NCBI RefSeq assembly: GCF_900116715.1
Contig: NZ_FPBM01000004.1
Coordinates: 310,001 to 374,000, forward strand
Direction of reading: 5' to 3'
Length of the DNA: 64,000 nucleotides
Source: Polaromonas sp. YR568
GTDB lineage: Bacteria; Pseudomonadota; Gammaproteobacteria; Burkholderiales; Burkholderiaceae_C
Each line of letters opens with the position of its first letter. The first letter of the stretch is position 1. Under the pieces are notes generated by a model. The model was not told the origin of the DNA, did not search any database, and saw only the letters and a list, made by a program, of their open reading frames with translations. Both the position numbers and the translations under genes were made by a program. Positions 62,808 to 64,000 of this stretch are shown here, piece by piece.

Positions 62808-64000
62808 ATGAGCGCCCTAAAATTCCGCCCCCTGCGCTTTGGCGTGACCCGTGCCGTCCTGCGCGAAGGTTCACCCGGCGTGCGCTACCTTCGTGCCGAC
62901 CAGGCGCTGAAAGACTACCCCGCCCGCATCACCGACCGGCTGCAGCACTGGGCGCAGGCCGCGCCCGACCGAAGCTTCATGGCGCGGCGCGAAAAGCGCG
63001 CGGACGGAACGACAGGCGATTGGCGCCACCTCAGCTACGCCCAGGCCTGGGCGGCGGCCCGCTGCATCGCCCAGGGATTGCTGGACCGCGGCCTGAGCGC
63101 CGAGCGGCCAGTGGTGATCCTTTCCGAGAACGGCCTGGAGCACGCGCAACTGGCTTTGGGTTGCCTCGTGGCCGGTGTGCCCTTTGTGCCGGTTTCGCCG
63201 CCGTACTCCCTGGCCAGCCAGGACTACGACAAGTTGCGCCATGTGCTCAAGACCGTGACACCGGGCCTGGTGTTTGCCGCCGACGCCAAACGTTATGCCG
63301 GCGCCATCCAGGCCACGGTGGCGCCAGGGGTGGAGGTCGTGCTGGCCGCCGGGCAGATAGAGGGGCGCGCCAGCACGCCGTTTGCCGAGCTGGCCGCCAC
63401 ACCGGCGACCGCCGCGGTGGACCGCGCCATGCAGGCCACCGGGCCGGACACCATCGTGAAGTTCCTGTTCACCAGCGGCTCGACCAAGATGCCCAAGGCG
63501 GTGATCAACACCCAGCGCATGTGGTGCGCCAACCAGCAGCAGATGGCGCAGTCCATGCCGGTGTTGCAGGACGAGGCGCTGGTGCTGGTCGACTGGCTGC
63601 CGTGGAACCACACCTTCGGCGGCAACCACAACTTCGGCATGGTGCTGTTCCATGGCGGAACGCTTTACATCGACGACGGAAAACCCACGCCGGCACTGAT
63701 CCACGAGACCCTGCGCAACCTGCGCGAGATCGCGCCCACGGTGTACTTCAATGTGCCGACCGGCTTTGAGGCAATCGCCCAGGCCATGCAGACGGACGCG
63801 CAGCTGCGGCGCCGGCTGTTGTCGCGCGTGAAGATGTTTTTCTACGCCGGCGCCGCGCTGGCCCAGCCCGTGTGGGACAGCCTCTACGAGTCGCAGGAAA
63901 AGGAAATCGGGGAGCGCATTGTCATGGTGACCGGCCTGGGCATGACCGAGTCCGCGCCGTTTGCCATTTTCGTGACCAGCCCCGACGTGAAGTCCGGCGA
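62808..64000 (+). CDS. feruloyl-CoA synthase (partial, runs off the window)
   Basis: 397 codons are visible with no stop before the right edge. MSALKFRPLRFGVTRAVLRE start, acyl-adenylate P-loop FLFTSGSTKMPKAV, then WLPWNHTFGGNHNFGMVLFHGG and GAALAQPVWDSLYE, wording typical of Fcs-type enzymes. Activates ferulate or other hydroxycinnamates to CoA thioesters with ATP. The purine-rich tandem repeat lies directly upstream. The adenylation domain's second half and lid are outside the window. Confidence 0.85.
   Translation, partial: MSALKFRPLRFGVTRAVLREGSPGVRYLRADQALKDYPARITDRLQHWAQAAPDRSFMARREKRADGTTGDWRHLSYAQAWAAARCIAQGLLDRGLSAERPVVILSENGLEHAQLALGCLVAGVPFVPVSPPYSLASQDYDKLRHVLKTVTPGLVFAADAKRYAGAIQATVAPGVEVVLAAGQIEGRASTPFAELAATPATAAVDRAMQATGPDTIVKFLFTSGSTKMPKAVINTQRMWCANQQQMAQSMPVLQDEALVLVDWLPWNHTFGGNHNFGMVLFHGGTLYIDDGKPTPALIHETLRNLREIAPTVYFNVPTGFEAIAQAMQTDAQLRRRLLSRVKMFFYAGAALAQPVWDSLYESQEKEIGERIVMVTGLGMTESAPFAIFVTSPDVKSG

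Overview
The window is high-GC bacterial chromosome with tightly packed genes. Gene content points to a beta-proteobacterium of the family Comamonadaceae (Polaromonas, Rhodoferax, Variovorax or Acidovorax type). The pointers are a MetH lacking its homocysteine domain behind an S-adenosylhomocysteine (SAH) riboswitch, a Bug-type solute receptor, sigma-54-type promoters in front of two ammonium transporters that carry Ala/Pro-rich linkers, the gatCAB / mreBCD-mrdA divergon, and two families of short intergenic repeats of the kind scattered through that family. The genus is an inference. I see no tRNA, rRNA, CRISPR array, insertion sequence, phage or conjugation gene.

Region by region. 1-7 kb: small lipoprotein, SAH riboswitch and metH (cobalamin-binding half), glycine-zipper membrane protein, LytM/M23 peptidase, and a HdeD-like membrane domain fused to a possible permuted papain-fold domain. 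7-11 kb: comM/yifB, then a nitrogen-control locus (sigma-54 promoter, possible leader peptide and attenuator, glnK, amtB). 11-15.4 kb: SMP-30 lactonase, glcE-glcF, VOC and EVE-domain proteins. 15.4-21.7 kb: small regulatory and accessory genes (DUF1330/HxlR, XRE-cupin/GNAT, APH kinase, GNAT, WYL regulator, glutathione peroxidase). 21.8-27 kb: DMT exporter, lplT, alr, Gly-rich membrane protein, RDD protein, GNAT. 27-30.6 kb: a minus-strand group (HIBADH-family dehydrogenase, panE-like reductase, Bug receptor, CHMI isomerase). 30.7-36.5 kb: radA, metallophosphoesterase, ilvE, zinc-finger protein, waaF, CMD-family protein. 36.5-46.4 kb: OmpR-type two-component system, AmpG-like permease, M48 protease, HPP-CBS protein, and an Hpt / hybrid-kinase / receiver phosphorelay. 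46.4-57.5 kb: xth/pyrE divergent pair, gatB-gatA-gatC, mreB-mreC-mreD-mrdA. 57.5-64 kb: second amtB, lipoprotein, PhnD-like binding protein, crotonase and the start of feruloyl-CoA synthase, which runs off the right edge.

How parts work together. Nitrogen: both amtB loci have a -24/-12 promoter, so both are probably under NtrC/RpoN control, with GlnK gating the first transporter. Methyl cycle: SAH opens translation of metH through an on-switch that can be traced base by base. Envelope: M23, AmpG, LplT, Alr, WaaF, MreBCD and PBP2 are cell-wall or LPS functions. Aromatics: the crotonase and feruloyl-CoA synthase suggest hydroxycinnamate catabolism continuing to the right.

The least explained signals are the glnK leader, the HdeD-papain fusion, the three helically phased TTCGAA repeats before mreB, two candidate non-coding RNAs (36.6-36.8 kb and 57.6-57.8 kb), repeats that begin exactly at stop codons, and a pentanucleotide tract before the feruloyl-CoA synthase gene. 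Everything is read from sequence alone; family names rest on recognised motifs, not on database searches.
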